Shown here one piece after another: positions 60,542 to 64,000 of a stretch of DNA of 64,000 nucleotides. Where the stretch lies: contig NC_134984.1 of assembly GCF_050947335.1 (NCBI RefSeq), forward strand, positions 7,979,926-8,043,925, written 5' to 3'. Origin of the DNA: Megachile rotundata (taxonomy: Eukaryota > Arthropoda > Insecta > Hymenoptera > Megachilidae). Below the pieces are notes generated by a model. That model made no database searches and was not told the DNA's origin. It saw only the letters and a list, made by a program, of their open reading frames with translations. A program made the position numbers and the translations under genes. The first letter of the stretch is position 1. Each line of letters starts with the position of its first letter.

Positions 60542-63040
60542 TTTATTCTACGAGATCTGCAACATATCAATAAACGCTGTGATCAATGTTAAATACATAT
60601 GTAACAGTTTGAGTATGAGTATATTTTCTTAGGACACCCTGTATGTTCACATATAGTAAATTCACCATTTCAGTGGTAAATTCTGTAAAAATTAATAGAA
60701 ACACATCTTGATTAGGAAAATATTTATAAGCTTTCTCAATGGCTACGGAAAATTATCTCCACTTCATGGTTGTATTTGGACAATTTTCCAGTTTACTTTT
60801 GTTTGACAGTATTTGTCACTGCTTTACTTAGAACTTCAAAAGATAGATTCATTAAATGATTTCCAAAAGGCAGTTATGGAATTCGATAAATATATCATCT
60901 TTTTTCAGTGAAGTTTTTAATACAAAGTGTCGAATTTATCAACATTAACTTGCACTTTCAGATAATTCCGAAAAATAAACTAGTTTTAAGTTCGAGAAAA
61001 GAATATTTTTTGAAGTTGTAATTGTTTCACGAGACGTTGCATTATTCTGTCGAATACTATGTATTTAATTATTTTAAATGTAATATTAAGACGTTTCAAA
61101 TTATAACAATACGTTTTTATTCTTAAATATGTACGTATGTTCTATAACATACGATTTCTTTTAACCATAGTTCATTAAGTATAACTTAATGATTTCTTTT
61201 AAGAAAGAATTTTAATTTTGAGAATACGCCATTTTAAGAATGTTGTGAATCGTGTGAAAACCTGTGCAAAGGTTTAAAATTTGAAGACCTACTGTCATTA
61301 TCTAAAAATAATCCGAGATAATCTGATCCGTGCAATAATGAATGTTCTATATTAATGACACTATTTAAGGAAAATTCAGCTTTCTCAGAAATTCTGTACA
61401 TTAATAACGTATGTATGTAGTTAGTACAAATTTATCAGGTTAAATTTAATTTCTGGATAAAAACTGACAGCAAGAGATATTAGTACTTTATTAATTTTTA
61501 GAAGATTCAATAAAATTTAATAATGAAGAGGAAATTAAATTTGTATTCTTTAGAACTCGTACATATGATTATCGTAATATTTCCTGCATTTTTTAGTTAA
61601 GCATTTCCGTAATAAATTTCCAATATTACAATAATTTCACAGATCTGTAATAGTATTTTTCTAATGAAAATGCTGCCGTACAATGGAAAAAGTAGCGTTG
61701 TAAGGTCTTTAATTATTTTCCAATTGTATTTTGATGGAATGATCATGTTTCTCGAATTTCTTTGTGGGATTCAACAAAAATTATGATTAATATCCCTTAG
61801 GAAGAGAATTTAAAACTTTCACGGTTTCATTTGGTGTAATATTTATAGTTATACATGTTGACAACAAAACTTTACTGTTTATAGCCGGAAATTTCAGTGT
61901 GACAGAGTATATGAAGTGAAAATATAAATAAAATGACTGATCAATCAAAAAAGGAATATTTTTTATTTGCATGGGTAATAATTTGATACGATTAATTACT
62001 TTTATTTTCAAAAATTAATATTTAATCATCACTGGAGACAATTTGATACAGAGTCACTTTACAGTTGAACTGAACTTTAAAAACTGAATTGTATTTAACA
62101 CTTATTTATTTAATATTATATACGAGTACTCAGTTTTTTTAATATTACTGACACGTATTCAACTTTTACTGACACGTTTTATACACAACAATAAGGAAAA
62201 GTTACATTAACATAGGATTTTAAAATGTTATTGCTATTAAAATGTTACAACAGATGTGTAAAATGATATTGGACTGCTTTGTTCTTCAATGCCACATGCA
62301 CCATGTTCCAGTTTAGTACGCAAAACTTTATCAGCATGTTATATATATAAATAAAAATGATAAAAAAATGTCATATAAATGTGAGCTGTTGAATGTTTTA
62401 TCAAAAGATTACGGGGAATACACGAAATATTCTCTTTACATATACCACATGAATAATTATCGACTTTCGCATTTTCTTAAATAACTTTTAATAATATATT
62501 ATTAACATGTTTTCGTATTATTATTTTCCTAAATCCCTCAGCAAAAAACAACGAAAAATTCGATAATAGTTGTTTGTCAAATAGTTTAAAAGAATGAATA
62601 TTTTCAACAGCCTTCAATGATATTTAAAGTCAAAGTACAAAAAAGATCTATATTTCAGGAATTAAAAAGCATAAAAAAGCAGGGTATGCAAAAATACTAA
62701 GTTTATTGATTGTTTTACTTGCAAATTTTATAGAATTATTTTACATAAATATCAATACATAAATATTAAATATTAACCTAGTAAATACTACACTACGAGA
62801 GAAATGTTAAACTGTATTATTTCATAAGCGAGTTGTTAAAAAATAAAAATAAACGAGTTTGTTAAAAAAATATAGACACTGAGCTAAAAAAAATACTTTT
62901 ATGAATAGCTCGACCTTTATTTGAATTTGCAAGAGATAAAATTTCAATTCTAAATAATTAGTTATGATGTCCAAAAGCAAATTTGTTAGTACTTCAATAA
63001 CAAAGTTCTGCAATACTTAATCATAGGCTCTATTTTCCCA
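60542..63040. other. AT-rich sequence, no gene recognised
   Basis: About 2.5 kb without recognisable coding sequence or repeat structure on either strand. Confidence 0.4.
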
Positions 63041-63402
63041 TGTTGAATCTTCATTTCAATGAAATTAGCAAAAATAAATGTATCAAGAAGTCGGTCATCA
63101 AGTTCGTGTATTTATCGATTATTTGTAAGATTCCGCTCGATTTTGATCGGATCTTCGTATGTTAATAAAATAAAATCTATATATTTCTTCGCTATTGTTT
63201 TTCTGATGTTATCATTGTTCACACGTATAAAATATAGTGGGTTATTTAGAATTGCATTTTCAATACTCATAAATCAAGTGTAATTAATAAATTATAAAGA
63301 AGTCCTTCCAAGTCGTTTTCCTTAAATAATAAATTCATTTAGTCTTTTAAAAGTTATTGCGTTTTTGTGTTATTTTAAATATAATAACCTCCCATATTCC
63401 AT
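63041..63402 (+). repeat. Dispersed repeat L, copy 2
   Basis: Partner of 44790-45149 in the same orientation. The two copies lie 18 kb apart on either side of the first visible icarapin exon region. Confidence 0.88.
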
Positions 63403-64000
63403 TATCCCATTTTTCAAAAACGCGTATTGCGTGTATTAAAACACAATACTATATTATACGTCACTCATATATAAATTGAAACTGAACTGTAAAAATATAC
63501 AATGGATAATATACGTATAAATTAGCTTATACAATTGTATTTTATCTCGACAAAGCTTAATATACCTTTTGACAAGTGCGTTCGATAGAGTAATTTAATT
63601 ATTGATGTAATGTTAAGACAGGCAAAGAACGTTCAAATATCAGGAATACTTTGAATATGGCGATCATTGACGGACAAGTTGTAATTGAAATTAAGCTTGA
63701 AATTCAATCATAGTAAAAATATAAATCAGATTTGTCACATTTATGTGCGTCACGTGCGGGAGACTATATTACATGAAGAGGAATTAACAATTTATATAAT
63801 TTAAAATAAGAAATGATCTGTCTATCTACGATCCGTCACTTTGGAGGGTTTCATGAAGCTAGCATTAAAAGAGCAATGACAAATGTATCCAAAAAGAGTT
63901 AATTTTTTCAATATTTATCAATTTGAGATGATCGATCGACTGGCAAAGTGGTAAGAAATTTGTCGTAAAGAAATATTACTCGAAGACAAACTATAATACA
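63403..64000. other. AT-rich sequence to window end
   Basis: No gene recognised. A motif at 63830-63860 (GATCCGTCACTTTGGAGG, then AAGCTAGCATTAAAA) resembles a decayed family G end. Confidence 0.4.

Larger units (their letters stand above)
45503..64000 (-). other. Upstream intron or 5' region of icarapin; signal-peptide exon not found
   Basis: I looked on the minus strand for a short ATG exon with a hydrophobic core ending in phase 1 at a GT donor. Candidates at 50.95 kb (GTAAGA donor, peptide too short and polar), 56.5 kb and 59.8 kb (donor-like GTAAAT, no signal sequence) fail. The exon probably lies past 64000, making this intron more than 18.4 kb, or it is too diverged to see. Confidence 0.55.

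Overview
The window is AT-rich, gene-poor eukaryotic DNA, almost certainly from an aculeate hymenopteran and most likely a bee. Three minus-strand exons join into the bee venom-gland protein icarapin (allergen family Api m 10). The decayed mitochondrial cox3 fragment reads correctly only with the invertebrate mitochondrial code. The mobile elements (mariner, pogo/Tigger-like, DUF4817-type, TTAA-flanked MITEs) are typical of hymenopteran genomes.

Layout. The first 449 bp are the last coding stretch of a plus-strand gene whose C-terminus resembles CEP350 (centrosome-associated protein 350). A minus-strand icarapin gene converges on it: its last exon is at 7122-7421, the next at 9942-10054, and a third at 45287-45502. 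These splice in phase (1-1, then 0-0) into 209 codons of secreted-protein sequence. The 35.2-kb intron between 10055 and 45286 fills over half of the window. The signal-peptide exon was not found. It probably lies beyond 64000, which would put 45503-64000 inside a further intron or the 5' flank.

The rest is intron and intergenic DNA, densely populated by repeats: (i) at least four MITE families flanked by TTAA, with ends of the CCCTTTGCACT type, some nested; (ii) an internally deleted mariner with perfect 29-bp terminal repeats (15938-16834); (iii) a cox3 NUMT (14517-14973); (iv) a pogo/Tigger-like remnant with a psq-type HTH and six copies of its end motif (57078-58191); (v) an element with a DUF4817-like HTH (35273-36104); (vi) a 0.96-kb inverted repeat (37083-38039 / 40241-41199); (vii) eight arrays of an 8-10 bp AAATTTGG-type repeat; and (viii) several dispersed and tandem duplications. 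A few GC-richer islands (near 34.7, 43.0, 46.7, 50.8 and 56.6 kb) stand out from the background and may be regulatory.

No operon, CRISPR array, rRNA, tRNA or convincing new multi-gene system was seen. The most notable features are the very large icarapin intron, the datable nested insertions and the mitochondrial transfer.
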